From: Pseudomonas frederiksbergensis
Lineage (GTDB): Bacteria > Pseudomonadota > Gammaproteobacteria > Pseudomonadales > Pseudomonadaceae
Length of the DNA: 64,000 nucleotides
Assembly: GCF_003732705.1 (NCBI RefSeq)
Contig: NZ_MOBR01000006.1
Location: 522,004 to 586,003, forward strand
Direction: 5' to 3'
The position numbers were made by a program, and so were the translations under genes. Below are positions 26,852 through 35,727 of this stretch, one piece after another; the stretch's first letter is position 1, and each line of letters opens with the position of its first letter. Below the pieces are notes generated by a model that was not told where the DNA came from, ran no database searches, and saw nothing but the letters and a program-made list of their open reading frames with translations.

Positions 26852-27469
26852 GTGTTGGTTCGTGTCACTGAAAGTCAGACACCGTTATGGGTGCAAGCCA
26901 CTGAAGTTGTGAAAGAAAAATTTCGCAGTTCTTATAAGGCGACGGTAGAGCCCAGTCCGCAGTATTTTGCGGTCACTCTGGACAATGAGGAACGTATTCT
27001 TTCTTGTGCCGGTATAACGTTTGCCGATCACCGCACACTGTTCTCCGAACAATACCTGTCGCAACCGATAGAAACGATACTGTCCGAGCGTTTTGAAAAG
27101 ACGATCGATCGGTCAACTATTGTTGAAATCGGTAGTTTGATTTCCCATCACCTGACGGCCGGAATGATCATGGTCAACATGATCCCGTTATTGGCCTGGT
27201 GCATGGGTGGCCACTATCTTCTGTGCACCGTCACGCCCCGGGTCCGGGAAATGATGGAAAGTTGCCAGATCGATTTCGAACCGCTGCTAACGGCTGATCC
27301 AGAGCGGTTAGCCAATGATGGCGGCAAGAACTGGGGCAGCTACTACTCGAAAATGCCGGTCACCGGATTTATCCGCGTGGACCCGAAACGCTCACGATTT
27401 GCCGCCATGACCCTTGGCACGTTGTTCACCCAATTGCCGACGGATTTGCCGGAGAGGGCGCAATCATGA
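26852..27469 (+). CDS. Thermostable-hemolysin-like protein, first gene of the cluster
   Basis: 205 residues; matches the T-hemolysin (delta-VPH) family by RSSYKATVEPSPQYFAVTL, a central core with STIVEIGSLISHHLTAGM (family EvGNLAs-like motif) and YYSKMPVTGFIRVD near the C-terminus. No signal peptide or membrane helix beyond a short hydrophobic core segment (VNMIPLLAWCMGG). Despite the name, family members often occur in biosynthetic operons, and a GNAT-like acyltransferase fold has been suggested to me by its beta-rich core; this is inference. Start is GTG at 26852 with AGGGAGG 5 bases upstream. Its stop overlaps the next start (ATGA). Confidence 0.75.
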   Translation: MLVRVTESQTPLWVQATEVVKEKFRSSYKATVEPSPQYFAVTLDNEERILSCAGITFADHRTLFSEQYLSQPIETILSERFEKTIDRSTIVEIGSLISHHLTAGMIMVNMIPLLAWCMGGHYLLCTVTPRVREMMESCQIDFEPLLTADPERLANDGGKNWGSYYSKMPVTGFIRVDPKRSRFAAMTLGTLFTQLPTDLPERAQS

Positions 27470-29034
27470 GCGGCCGCTTCATTGCGGACCTGCGGCAGGC
27501 GCTGCAGGTCAATCGCCAGAAAATCTGTGCTGTCGATTGTGCAGCGACCGGCCTGGAACACGCCGCGGTCATGACCTACGGCGAGCTGGAGTCCCGGGCG
27601 CTGAACCTGGCGGCGGAACTGCAACGGCGTTTCGACACCCCGGCCCATGGCGACCACGTCGTGCTGGGGATCGCGACCCGCAACAGCAGTGACTGGCTGG
27701 TGGCCGACCTGGCGTGCCTGTTTGCCGGGATTACCGCGTTGCCTTTGCCGCTGGCGTTCAGCCAGGCTCAGGCCGAACACCTCGCCGAGCGCTGTGACGG
27801 TTTTCTGGTGGATGCCGCCGGCGAGCGCACTCTGGCTGAGCGCTGGAGGCTCGATTTCCCCGAGAGTCGCTTAAGGCGCCTCGGCGATCCCGCCATTGAA
27901 CAACCGTTGTTGCGTGAACCGGATGGCGTCAGCGAGTGGATCTGCAAAATCATCCACACCTCCGGCACGACCAGTAGGCCCAAGGGTGTGCGCCTGAGCA
28001 CGGTGGCCGTGGGCGCGGTGTTGACGTCCCTGCGCGAGGGAATGCCGGCCGATGCCCATCGCCGTTACCTGTCGCTCGTACCGTTGAGCCTGCTGCTGGA
28101 GCAAGTGACCGCCGCGTACTTGCCGCTGCTGGCCGGTGGCACCGTGCATTTTCTGCCGGAAGGCGAGCCACTGCTCGGCGAACCGGGGACCTCACCGCAA
28201 CGCTTGATTGAGTGGATCCTGCAAGTCGAACCGACCGCCCTGACGGTGCCGCCGGTGATGCTCAATCGCTTCTACGAGCAACTGGCTCAAGGCGATAAAC
28301 AAAGCGAGCGCCTGTCCCGTTACCTGCATTCGGGGGTGCATATCACCTGCGGCGGCGCGGCGGTCAGTATCGATATCTTGAACGCCCTCGCCGAAGACGG
28401 CGTTTCGGTGTTCCAGGGCTACGGATTGTCCGAAAACGCTTCCGTTGTCAGCATGAATACCGCGCAGCACCAGCGTCTGGGCAGTGTCGGCAAACCGTTG
28501 CCGCATGTTCAGGTGCGCATCGGCGCCGATCAGACCATCGAGGTCAAAAGCAGCTCGTTGTTCAGCGGTTATTCGGGCAAGGACCCGAGCGCCTGTTCCA
28601 TGTCCGACGACGGCTGGATGGACACCGGCGACTTGGGTGAACTGGATGCCGATGGCTATCTCTACGTCCGCGGTCGCAAGAAAAATGTGATTTGCCTGCC
28701 CAATGGCCGCAACGTCAGCCCCGAGCAAGTTGAGCTGGAATACCGCGAATATCCCGGCGTGCGCGATGCCGCGGTGTTTTTTGATGAGACCCATGGCCTG
28801 GTGGCGTTGCTCTGTGTCGAGTCGGCTCCGGATCGCGACGATTTGGCCAACTGGTCGACCCGGCGCTTTTCCGACATCGAGCGGCCGAGTCGCCTCTGGT
28901 TATTGACCAAGGACGATCCATTGCTCGAGCAGCTCTACACCGTCACCGGCCGCCCGAAACGCGCCGATATCGCCACTGTTTTTGCCGACTTGCAAGGGAA
29001 TGCTGCTGATGAACACGCCTGCCTATCGCTGTGA
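27466..29034 (+). CDS. AMP-forming ligase (acyl-CoA synthetase-like)
   Basis: 522 residues of the ANL adenylate-forming superfamily. Visible: phosphate-binding loop TSGTTSRPKGV (165-175), aromatic/acid motif GYGLSEN (318-324), MDTGDLGELDADGYLYVRGR (385-404) with the hinge K/R region GRKKN, and a C-terminal catalytic Lys in TGRPKRADI. Closest in style to long-chain fatty acyl-CoA synthetases. There is no carrier protein gene in the cluster, so the activated acid probably goes to CoA or directly to an amine. The start overlaps the preceding stop by 4 bases and the stop lies 26 bases inside the next gene. Confidence 0.85.
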   Translation: MSGRFIADLRQALQVNRQKICAVDCAATGLEHAAVMTYGELESRALNLAAELQRRFDTPAHGDHVVLGIATRNSSDWLVADLACLFAGITALPLPLAFSQAQAEHLAERCDGFLVDAAGERTLAERWRLDFPESRLRRLGDPAIEQPLLREPDGVSEWICKIIHTSGTTSRPKGVRLSTVAVGAVLTSLREGMPADAHRRYLSLVPLSLLLEQVTAAYLPLLAGGTVHFLPEGEPLLGEPGTSPQRLIEWILQVEPTALTVPPVMLNRFYEQLAQGDKQSERLSRYLHSGVHITCGGAAVSIDILNALAEDGVSVFQGYGLSENASVVSMNTAQHQRLGSVGKPLPHVQVRIGADQTIEVKSSSLFSGYSGKDPSACSMSDDGWMDTGDLGELDADGYLYVRGRKKNVICLPNGRNVSPEQVELEYREYPGVRDAAVFFDETHGLVALLCVESAPDRDDLANWSTRRFSDIERPSRLWLLTKDDPLLEQLYTVTGRPKRADIATVFADLQGNAADEHACLSL

Positions 29035-29890
29035 AAATCCTGACATCTCGATCATCGAGCCACACCATTTCGCCCGCCTGGGCAAGTCCGAGCTGTACGA
29101 ATTGCTGGGGCATTACGGTGTCGTGCTGCTGCGCAACTGCATCCACAATCCCGAGGATTTCAGCAGCTATGTGCGGCAAAACAGTTCGCGGCTGAGCCTC
29201 GATCCGGCACGGGTCATGGTCGGTGGCGCAGCGCAGTTGGTGGATGCGGGCCGTCAGGAAATCGGCCTGCATTGCGAGAATGGCAATTCGCCGTTCTGGC
29301 CGGACATCACCTGGTTCTACTGCCAGGAAGCGCCGCGCAAAGGTTCGCAAACCACCCTGTGCGATGGCGAAAAAGTGCTGGCGAAACTGTCGCCGGACTG
29401 CCGCACCTTCTTCGAGCAAAACCCGATTCGCTACAGCCGCACCGTGGCCGGCGACAAATGGCGTCGGCTGGTTTGCCACTACTCGCCAGCGCTCTCGGAC
29501 CCGGCGGCAGTCAGCATCAACGATTTGATGCAGATCGTCGGCAGTGATCCGCAGACCGTGATCACCTTCAACCCTGACGACGACTCGATTCACTACGCCT
29601 TTGGCACGTCGGCGATTCTGGTCTCCGAATTCAGCCAGCGCCCGGCCTTCGCCAACAGCATCCTCGGCCCGTCCTTCAACTATGAAGTGCCGGTGATCGA
29701 CACGGTGTCCGGGCTGCAAATTCCTCCTGAGTTCCTGGTGGAAATCGCCGCGGTGTCTGCGCAATACACCTACCCGGTGGGCTGGCGCGACCACGACATG
29801 GTGATGATCGACAACCGTCGAGTGATGCATGGCCGTGAAGCCATCGTTGACGAGCGTCGTCGCATTTTCAACGCCTTGAGCTACCGCTGA
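29009..29890 (+). CDS. TauD/TfdA-like Fe(II)/2-oxoglutarate dioxygenase
   Basis: 293 residues. The metal triad is visible as H88-x-E90 (IGLHCENGNSPFWPD) and distal H274 (NRRVMHGREAI), with Arg283-285 (DERRRIF) placed to bind 2-oxoglutarate. Glu instead of Asp in the HxD/E motif is found in the clavaminate-synthase-like branch, which often oxidises amino-acid-derived substrates. ATG at 29009 chosen because AAGGGA lies 9 bases upstream; a start at 29000 is possible. The gene overlaps the ligase gene by 26 bases. Substrate unknown. Confidence 0.85.
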   Translation: MNTPAYRCENPDISIIEPHHFARLGKSELYELLGHYGVVLLRNCIHNPEDFSSYVRQNSSRLSLDPARVMVGGAAQLVDAGRQEIGLHCENGNSPFWPDITWFYCQEAPRKGSQTTLCDGEKVLAKLSPDCRTFFEQNPIRYSRTVAGDKWRRLVCHYSPALSDPAAVSINDLMQIVGSDPQTVITFNPDDDSIHYAFGTSAILVSEFSQRPAFANSILGPSFNYEVPVIDTVSGLQIPPEFLVEIAAVSAQYTYPVGWRDHDMVMIDNRRVMHGREAIVDERRRIFNALSYR

Positions 29891-29899
29891 GACCTCTTT

Positions 29900-31027
29900 A
29901 TGAAAACCTCTAATAAACAAATCATTTCGGGTCAGTACGAGACATACACCGATGGCGATGGTCGCCAGATCATCGACCTGGCCGGCGGTTTTGGCTTTCA
30001 GGTGCCGTCGGTGATCGCGGCGGTCAGCCAGCAGGCTGATCGCATGGGCCTGTCCAATCGCGTGTTGATGTCCGAGCCTTTGATCGCGTTCTGCAAGCGT
30101 TTGGCCGAGCTGCTGCCGGCGCCGCTGGTCAGCTCCTATATCTGCAGCTCCGGCGATGAGGCGTTCGAAGGTGCCTTGAAACTGTGCAAAGGCCTCAAGC
30201 CCAAGGGCAACACCATCGTCTATATCCAGGGCGGCGATTATGGCTCGCTGAGTTACGGACGTTGCCTCGGCGCGGCGCAAGACTACCTGGAAATCCAGCG
30301 TTTCCTCGGCTTTGAACTGGTGGCGGTCAGTGATACCCGTGACCTGGCGAAAGTGGACTGGAACGACTGCTTCGCGGTGTGCCACACCAGCACCGTGATC
30401 GATGAAGACGGGCGCCTGCGCCTGATCGATCAGACACTGCTCGACCCGTTATACGCGGCGGCGGCCAAGGTTTCGGCGCCGGTCATCGCGGTCGATGTGC
30501 AAAGTTGCCTCGGCAGCCTGGGCACGCTGTTCGGTTTCCAGCGCTACCACAACACCCCGGACATCGTGGTGCTGGGCGGCGCGTTGGGCGGCAGCGCGAT
30601 TCCCATCGGCACCTACACCTGCAGCGAGCAGATGGCCTATCAAGTTTATGGGCGCAGCAGCCCGGCCAAGCATGGCAGCACCACCGCCGGCAACCCGATG
30701 GCGTGCATCGCCGCCATGGCGGCACTCGATTACGTGCAGGCCCACGGCTCGGTCAAACAGTGCTTCAACAACGGCCAGATCCTGGCGCAAGCGCTCGTCT
30801 CGTTCGGCGCGGTTGCCTGCGGTGCGTGGGTCAGCCTGCCGCTGCGCGGCGACGTCAACCCGAGCCGTTTGTGCGAAGAGCTTTATCAGCGTGGCGTCTA
30901 TATCAGCCCACCCCGTGGCCGCGAATTGATTCTGCGTTGCCCGGTCACCGCGCGGGCCGAACACATCCAGCGTGCCGCCACTATCATCAAGGAGACTTTC
31001 AGCCATGTCCTTAACCATGCCGCATGA
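29900..31027 (+). CDS. Class III aminotransferase homologue lacking the PLP lysine
   Basis: 375 residues, shorter than the usual 420-460. The fold is recognisable from SSGDEAFEGALKL (phosphate-loop equivalent of SGAEA), PVIAVDVQSCLGSLG (equivalent of IADEIQTGFGR) and HGSTTAGNPMAC (equivalent of G-T-x-x-GNP). Two essential residues are changed: the PLP-ring Asp is Val198, and the Schiff-base Lys is Gly227 (DIVVLGGALGG against DIMILSKGLTGG in the next gene). The SYHG stacking motif is GGDYG. It cannot form a normal internal aldimine. Directly followed, with a 23-base overlap, by a canonical aminotransferase, so a regulatory or structural heteromeric partner is the simplest inference. Confidence 0.8.
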   Translation: MKTSNKQIISGQYETYTDGDGRQIIDLAGGFGFQVPSVIAAVSQQADRMGLSNRVLMSEPLIAFCKRLAELLPAPLVSSYICSSGDEAFEGALKLCKGLKPKGNTIVYIQGGDYGSLSYGRCLGAAQDYLEIQRFLGFELVAVSDTRDLAKVDWNDCFAVCHTSTVIDEDGRLRLIDQTLLDPLYAAAAKVSAPVIAVDVQSCLGSLGTLFGFQRYHNTPDIVVLGGALGGSAIPIGTYTCSEQMAYQVYGRSSPAKHGSTTAGNPMACIAAMAALDYVQAHGSVKQCFNNGQILAQALVSFGAVACGAWVSLPLRGDVNPSRLCEELYQRGVYISPPRGRELILRCPVTARAEHIQRAATIIKETFSHVLNHAA

Positions 31028-32345
31028 ACAACTGCTGGATGATTGCCAGCGGCATTGGAGTGCTTCGGCGACCAAGCTCTACCGCATGGGCAAGACCAGC
31101 GTCGAGCAGGAAGCCGATGGGATCTATGTCACCGACCATACCGGCAAGCGTTTTATCGACTGCGCCTGTAGCTATGGGGTGTTTATCGTCGGCCATCGCA
31201 ATCCGATGGTGCGCGAGGCGGTGCAGAACCAGTTGCATCAGATGGCGTGGGTTCCCGAAGGTCGGGTGCACCCGGTGCAAGATCAATTGACCGAGCGTCT
31301 GCGCGAGTTGGTGCCCGGTGAGTGGGGCGATGTGCAGTACATGGTCTCCGGTGCCGAAGCCATCGAACAGAGCATGCGTTATGTGCTCAAGGTGCAGAAG
31401 CACCGGCGCGGGATCGTGGTCATGAGCGATTCCTACCACGGCAAGACGCTGGCGGCGATGAGCATCCTCGGCCAGCAACAGCACCATCGCAGTTACGGCA
31501 CCGCCGCTTCGGAAGTGACCTACGTGCCGTACGGTGATTTCGCCGCGTTGCACAAAGCGGTGGGCGAGGGGGTGTGCGCGGTGTATGTCGAGCCGATTCT
31601 CGGCGGCGCGCATTTGCAGGTGCCGCCGGTGGGTTACATGGCCAACATCCGCGCCCTGTGCGATGCCACCGACACCTTGCTGATCGCCGACGAAATCCAG
31701 ACCGGTTTCGGTCGCTGCGGCAAATGGTTTGCCGTGCAGTACGACGACATCGTGCCGGACATCATGATCCTCTCCAAAGGCCTGACCGGCGGCTACACCT
31801 CGTTCGCCTGCGCGATGTACAGCCAGCGCCTGAGCACGCAATTTCCGCTGCGCGAAATCGAGCCGGACCAACGCACCAATGGCGGTCATCCGGTGGGTTG
31901 CGCGTCGGCGCTGGCCGCGATCGATTTCATCGAAAACAACAACCTGGTCGAGGCGTCGCGGATCAATGGCGGCTTGCTCCGCCATGGCCTGCAACGGCTG
32001 GCCCAGCGTTATCCGCAGATTGTCGAGGACGTGCCTGGCGTCGGCCTGATGACCGGTTTGCGTTTGCGCGGCTCGGTGTACGAAGCGCTGATGAGCATGG
32101 AGCTGGGCAAGCGTGGCGTGCATGCGGGGCATTCGATGAATGAAAAAGCCGAGCACCCGGTACTGCGTTTTTACCCGCCGCTGAACATCACCCCCGAGGC
32201 GTTGCGGCATGTGCTGACCATGACCGAAGAAGCCCTGGACGCCATCGCCCGTCGGCCGAAATTGGCGGTCAAGGCGTTTTCCTTGGTGGTGCGCAACATG
32301 TACCACATCCCCAACAAGCTGCTACGCAGCAAAGCGGAGCACTGA
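31005..32345 (+). CDS. Class III PLP-dependent aminotransferase
   Basis: 446 residues with all catalytic features: SGAEAIEQSM (115-124), SYHGKT (143-148), Asp229-Glu230 in IADEIQTGFGRCG, and the PLP Lys258 in LSKGLTGGY. Related to diaminobutyrate/ornithine/acetylornithine-type omega-aminotransferases. ATG at 31005 has AAGGAG 10 bases upstream. The gene overlaps the lysine-less homologue by 23 bases and the amidase by 1 base (TGATG). It could make an amine from an aldehyde or keto acid intermediate of the pathway; substrate unknown. Confidence 0.92.
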   Translation: MSLTMPHEQLLDDCQRHWSASATKLYRMGKTSVEQEADGIYVTDHTGKRFIDCACSYGVFIVGHRNPMVREAVQNQLHQMAWVPEGRVHPVQDQLTERLRELVPGEWGDVQYMVSGAEAIEQSMRYVLKVQKHRRGIVVMSDSYHGKTLAAMSILGQQQHHRSYGTAASEVTYVPYGDFAALHKAVGEGVCAVYVEPILGGAHLQVPPVGYMANIRALCDATDTLLIADEIQTGFGRCGKWFAVQYDDIVPDIMILSKGLTGGYTSFACAMYSQRLSTQFPLREIEPDQRTNGGHPVGCASALAAIDFIENNNLVEASRINGGLLRHGLQRLAQRYPQIVEDVPGVGLMTGLRLRGSVYEALMSMELGKRGVHAGHSMNEKAEHPVLRFYPPLNITPEALRHVLTMTEEALDAIARRPKLAVKAFSLVVRNMYHIPNKLLRSKAEH

Positions 32346-33757
32346 TGAGCATGTTCAATCCGGACACCTTGACCCTGCGCGAAATGGCCGGCCTGCTGCG
32401 ACGTGGCGTGCTGACCAGCGTCAGCCTGCTGGACTTCTACCTGCAACGCATTGCCGAACGTAACCCGCAGATCAATGCGCTGATTCAACTGGAGTCCGCC
32501 GACGAATTGCGTCGGCAGGCCCGTGAAGCCGATGAGATGGCGCGTATCGGCAACATTCGCGGCCCGTTGCACGGCATCCCGATGACCATCAAGGACGTCT
32601 GCCATGTGCGCGGCTTCCGCATGTCCCGTGGGCTGGAGGAGTTGCTCGGTGACGCCAGCCAAGAGGACGCCACCGTGGTGGCCCGGCTGCGTAAGGCCGG
32701 CGCGATCATCCTCGGCATCACCAACGTTCCCGAGCTGTGCATGGCCTTCGAAACCGACAACCTGTTGTATGGCCGCACACTCAACCCCCATGACCCGCAG
32801 CGTTCCGCCGGTGGCAGCAGTGGCGGTGAAGCGGCGGCGATTGCGGCGGGTTGTTCGCCGGCCGGGTTGGCCTCGGATGCGTGCGGCAGTGTGCGCATTC
32901 CGGCGCATTTCAACGGCGTTTGCGGCCTCAAGCTGACCCAGGGCCGCGTGCCGTTGACCGGGCAGTTTCCCAACGACCGTTCCGGGCTGTTCCACCTGAC
33001 CTCGGCGTTTGGCGTGATGGGGCGTTATGTCGATGACCTGGCATTGCTCGGGCAACTGATCAGCGGCGCCGACGGCCACGATCCGGACACCGTCGACGTG
33101 CCGTTCAGCGATAGCAAACCCTTGGCCGAGCTGCGTGTTGCACTGTCCTGGGAGTCGGCGCGGACCGAAGTCAGCCCGGCAGTGAAGCACGTACTGCAAC
33201 GGGTCGAGGCGTGCCTGAGCAGTGTGGTCGAGCAAGTAACCTCGACCGCGCCGCCGATGCTCGACGAGGCCAGCGATGTACTGTGGCGGGTGTTTATCAC
33301 GGGCGCGGATGCCGGGCGGAGCTGGAAGAAACTGTTTGCGTCGATGAACAAACAGACCTACACGCCAGCGACTTCGGAGTTGATCCGCTTGAGTGAAGAG
33401 GTTGAGCTGAGCGTCGATGAAATGAAGCGCGACTGGATCATGATCGACACGTTTCGCTATCAACTGGCGAAGTTCTTCAATCAGCACGATCTGTTCATCT
33501 GCCCGGTGTTCCCGGACGTCGCGTTTGCCCATGGCGAGTCGCTGCTGGACCGTGATCGCTATGCCTTCGTATTCCCGTTCAGCCTGTCCGGCTCCCCGGC
33601 GGTGGTCATCCGCGCCGGGCACGACCCGGTCAGCGGCATGCCGATCGGCATCCAGATCATCGGCCCGCATTGGCAAGAAGAACGACTGCTGGCCGTGGCC
33701 AACTTCCTCGAGCGGGAAATGACACGCTGGAGCCCGGTGACCCCAATTACCCAGTGA
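32345..33757 (+). CDS. Amidase-signature family hydrolase, last gene of the cluster
   Basis: 470 residues with the Ser-cisSer-Lys triad: Lys83 (MTIKDVC), cis-Ser158 (SAGGSSGGEAA) and nucleophile Ser182 (ACGSVRIPAHF). The consensus GxDxGGS is ACGS here, an uncommon variant just before the nucleophile. Amidase-signature enzymes hydrolyse or, less often, form amide bonds; with an acid-activating ligase and an aminotransferase in the same operon it may trim or transfer an acyl-amide intermediate. The start overlaps the preceding stop. A tandem REP array starts immediately after the stop. Confidence 0.9.
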   Translation: MSMFNPDTLTLREMAGLLRRGVLTSVSLLDFYLQRIAERNPQINALIQLESADELRRQAREADEMARIGNIRGPLHGIPMTIKDVCHVRGFRMSRGLEELLGDASQEDATVVARLRKAGAIILGITNVPELCMAFETDNLLYGRTLNPHDPQRSAGGSSGGEAAAIAAGCSPAGLASDACGSVRIPAHFNGVCGLKLTQGRVPLTGQFPNDRSGLFHLTSAFGVMGRYVDDLALLGQLISGADGHDPDTVDVPFSDSKPLAELRVALSWESARTEVSPAVKHVLQRVEACLSSVVEQVTSTAPPMLDEASDVLWRVFITGADAGRSWKKLFASMNKQTYTPATSELIRLSEEVELSVDEMKRDWIMIDTFRYQLAKFFNQHDLFICPVFPDVAFAHGESLLDRDRYAFVFPFSLSGSPAVVIRAGHDPVSGMPIGIQIIGPHWQEERLLAVANFLEREMTRWSPVTPITQ

Positions 33758-33759
33758 TC

Positions 33760-34665
33760 CCCCTGTGGGAGCAGGCTTGCTCGCGTAGCGGTCGAGTCAG
33801 TCACCTTAATATTGACTGACCCACCGCCTTCGCGAGCAAGCCCGCTCCCACATTTGGTCCAGGTTGAACTCGATATTTGCATCCAACCCCGATCCCCCTG
33901 TGGGAGCGAGCCTGCTCGCGAAAGCGGAGTGTCAGTCACATTGATTTCGACTGACACGGCCCCTTCGCGAGCAAGCCCGCTCCCACATTTGATCCAGGTT
34001 GAACTCGATATTTGCATCCAACCCCGATCCCCTGTGGGAGCAGGCTTGCTCGCGAAAGCAATCTGTCATCCAGCATTGATGCCAACTGACACACCGCCAT
34101 CGCGAGCAAGCTCGCTCCCACATTTGATCCTGGCTGAACTCGATATTTGCATCCAACACCAATCCCCTGTGGGAGCGAGCTTGCTCGCGAAAGCGTCGTG
34201 TCAGTCACATTGATGCCAACTGACACACCGCCATCGCGAGCAAGCTCGCTCCCACATTTGATCCTGGCTGAACTCGATATTTGCATCCAACTCCGATCCC
34301 CTGTGGGAGCGAGCTTGCTCGCGAAAGCGGAGTGTCAGTCACATTGATTTCGACTGACATACCGCCTTCGCGAGCAAGCCCGCTCCCACATTTGGTCCAG
34401 GTTGAACTCGATATTTGCAGCCAACTCCGATCCCCTGTGGGAGCGAGCTTGCTCGCGAAAGCAATCTGTCATCCAGCATTGATGCCAACTGACACACCGC
34501 CATCGCGAGCAAGCTCGCTCCCACATTTGGTCCAGGGTGAACTCGATATTTGCATCCAACACCAATCCCCTGTGGGAGCGAGCTTGCTCGCGAAAGCGGT
34601 GTGTCATTCATCAATGATGTTGGCTGATACGGCGCCTTCGTGAGCAAACCCACTCCCACTCTAAT
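33760..34665. repeat. Tandem array of REP doublets, period 134-135 bp
   Basis: The string CTGTGGGA recurs at 33763, 33898, 34032, 34167, 34301, 34435 and 34570, i.e. every 134-135 bases, giving nearly seven units. Each unit holds two facing REPs (GGGAGCGAGCTTGCTCGCGA and its complement) around an inner dyad such as GTGTCAGTC..GACTGACAC, then a constant linker (CCAGGTTGAACTCGATATTT). The last unit is decayed. It fills the 914-base convergent gap between the amidase and the EamA gene; the long frames in it are repeat artefacts. Confidence 0.95.
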
Positions 34666-34671
34666 CGGATT

Positions 34672-35583
34672 TCAGGCTGTAACCGCTTTCACATTCCGGC
34701 TGCTGATCACCAGCGCCAACATCCCGACCCCCACTAACACCGCCCCGCACACTTCAATCAACGCCGGTTGTTGCCGCAGCCAGAACCAATGGAACAGGGT
34801 GACGAACAACGTATTGAGGTAGACATAGGAAATCACCGTCGAAGGCGATATCACCCCGATAGCCCGATGCAGCAGCCAGAAAGTCGCGAGGGTGCCAAAC
34901 AGTGCCAGGTACACCAGCCACAACATATCGCTCACCGCCAGTTGTGCGCCGCTGCGCCAGCCGCCGCTGAACAGGCAGAACACCAGCAGAAACAATGCAC
35001 CGAACAACATGTTCCAGAAGGTCATCGCCACCGGGTCACGGCCCTTCAAGGTCTTGGCCTTGAAGCGCTGGCTCAGGGGCGAATACAGCGCCATCGCCAG
35101 GCAACCGACGCCGAACACCACAACCGGGTACAGCGCCGGCAATTCGCCCGGGGCCGAGCCTTTGAGGATCAGCAGCACCGCGCCGACCGCCGCAATCAGC
35201 ATCGGCAACAAACGGGTCTTCAGGCTCGGGCTCGGCAGCAGGAACACTTCGAAGAACAGCGTCATCAGCGGCACCAGGGTGTACAGCGTCGCGGTGTTGA
35301 CCGCCGTGGTGTAACGCAGCGCTTCGAACAGCGAACCAAAATACGTCGCCAGCAATAGCCCAAGCACCGCATGGGCGAGCAAGCCTTTGACCGAGATTGG
35401 CGAGTGGTTCTTCAACAACAGCAGCGGCAGGAACATCAAGGCTGAAAACAACAGGCGCAGCCCGGTCAACAGGATCGGATCAATCGCCTGGCTGACCTCC
35501 GCCGCCGCAAAAAAAGACGCGGCGATCAGCATCGCCCAGATCAACATGCCCCAATGAGCTGCTGCAAAACCGACTTGTTTCAT
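34672..35583 (-). CDS. DMT-superfamily EamA transporter
   Basis: 303 residues, ten predicted membrane helices in two EamA repeats (about 10-140 and 155-295; e.g. LAHAVLGLLLATYFGSLFEA, AIGVISPSTVISYVYLNTLF). Such proteins export amino acids and small metabolites; the substrate is not predictable. It is convergent with the cluster operon across the REP array, so coregulation with it is not shown. Confidence 0.85.
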   Translation of the reverse strand: MKQVGFAAAHWGMLIWAMLIAASFFAAAEVSQAIDPILLTGLRLLFSALMFLPLLLLKNHSPISVKGLLAHAVLGLLLATYFGSLFEALRYTTAVNTATLYTLVPLMTLFFEVFLLPSPSLKTRLLPMLIAAVGAVLLILKGSAPGELPALYPVVVFGVGCLAMALYSPLSQRFKAKTLKGRDPVAMTFWNMLFGALFLLVFCLFSGGWRSGAQLAVSDMLWLVYLALFGTLATFWLLHRAIGVISPSTVISYVYLNTLFVTLFHWFWLRQQPALIEVCGAVLVGVGMLALVISSRNVKAVTA

Positions 35584-35727
35584 GAGTGCTCCCCAGCGTT
35601 TGACTGCAAGACGCCATGATCGATAGGCCGGCCTGCGGGCACGGGCGAGTGGTTAAATACGTGAACCGGTCCTTTCAAGGAAATGGCCGAACAGCCAGGA
35701 GGCAGGCCTTGAAAGAACCGTCGAAGA

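Noticed and set aside
28943..30385. 480-residue minus-strand frame across the dioxygenase and the first aminotransferase-like gene
   Set aside because: Spans two coupled plus-strand genes with strong motifs; its translation is typical antisense of GC-rich codons.
32171..33676. 501-residue minus-strand frame across the amidase
   Set aside because: Antisense of a complete amidase-signature enzyme; no start signal.
24541..33757. Siderophore, NRPS or polyketide cluster
   Set aside because: No condensation, ketosynthase, thiolation or thioesterase domain is present; the AMP ligase is stand-alone.
33812..34643. Repetitive frames translating as GSELARES..ASSLPH
   Set aside because: Translation of REP units only; periodicity follows the 134-135 bp repeat.
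33760..34665. CRISPR array
   Set aside because: Period is 134-135 bp, repeats are imperfect inverted REPs, linkers are constant rather than unique spacers, and no cas gene is present.
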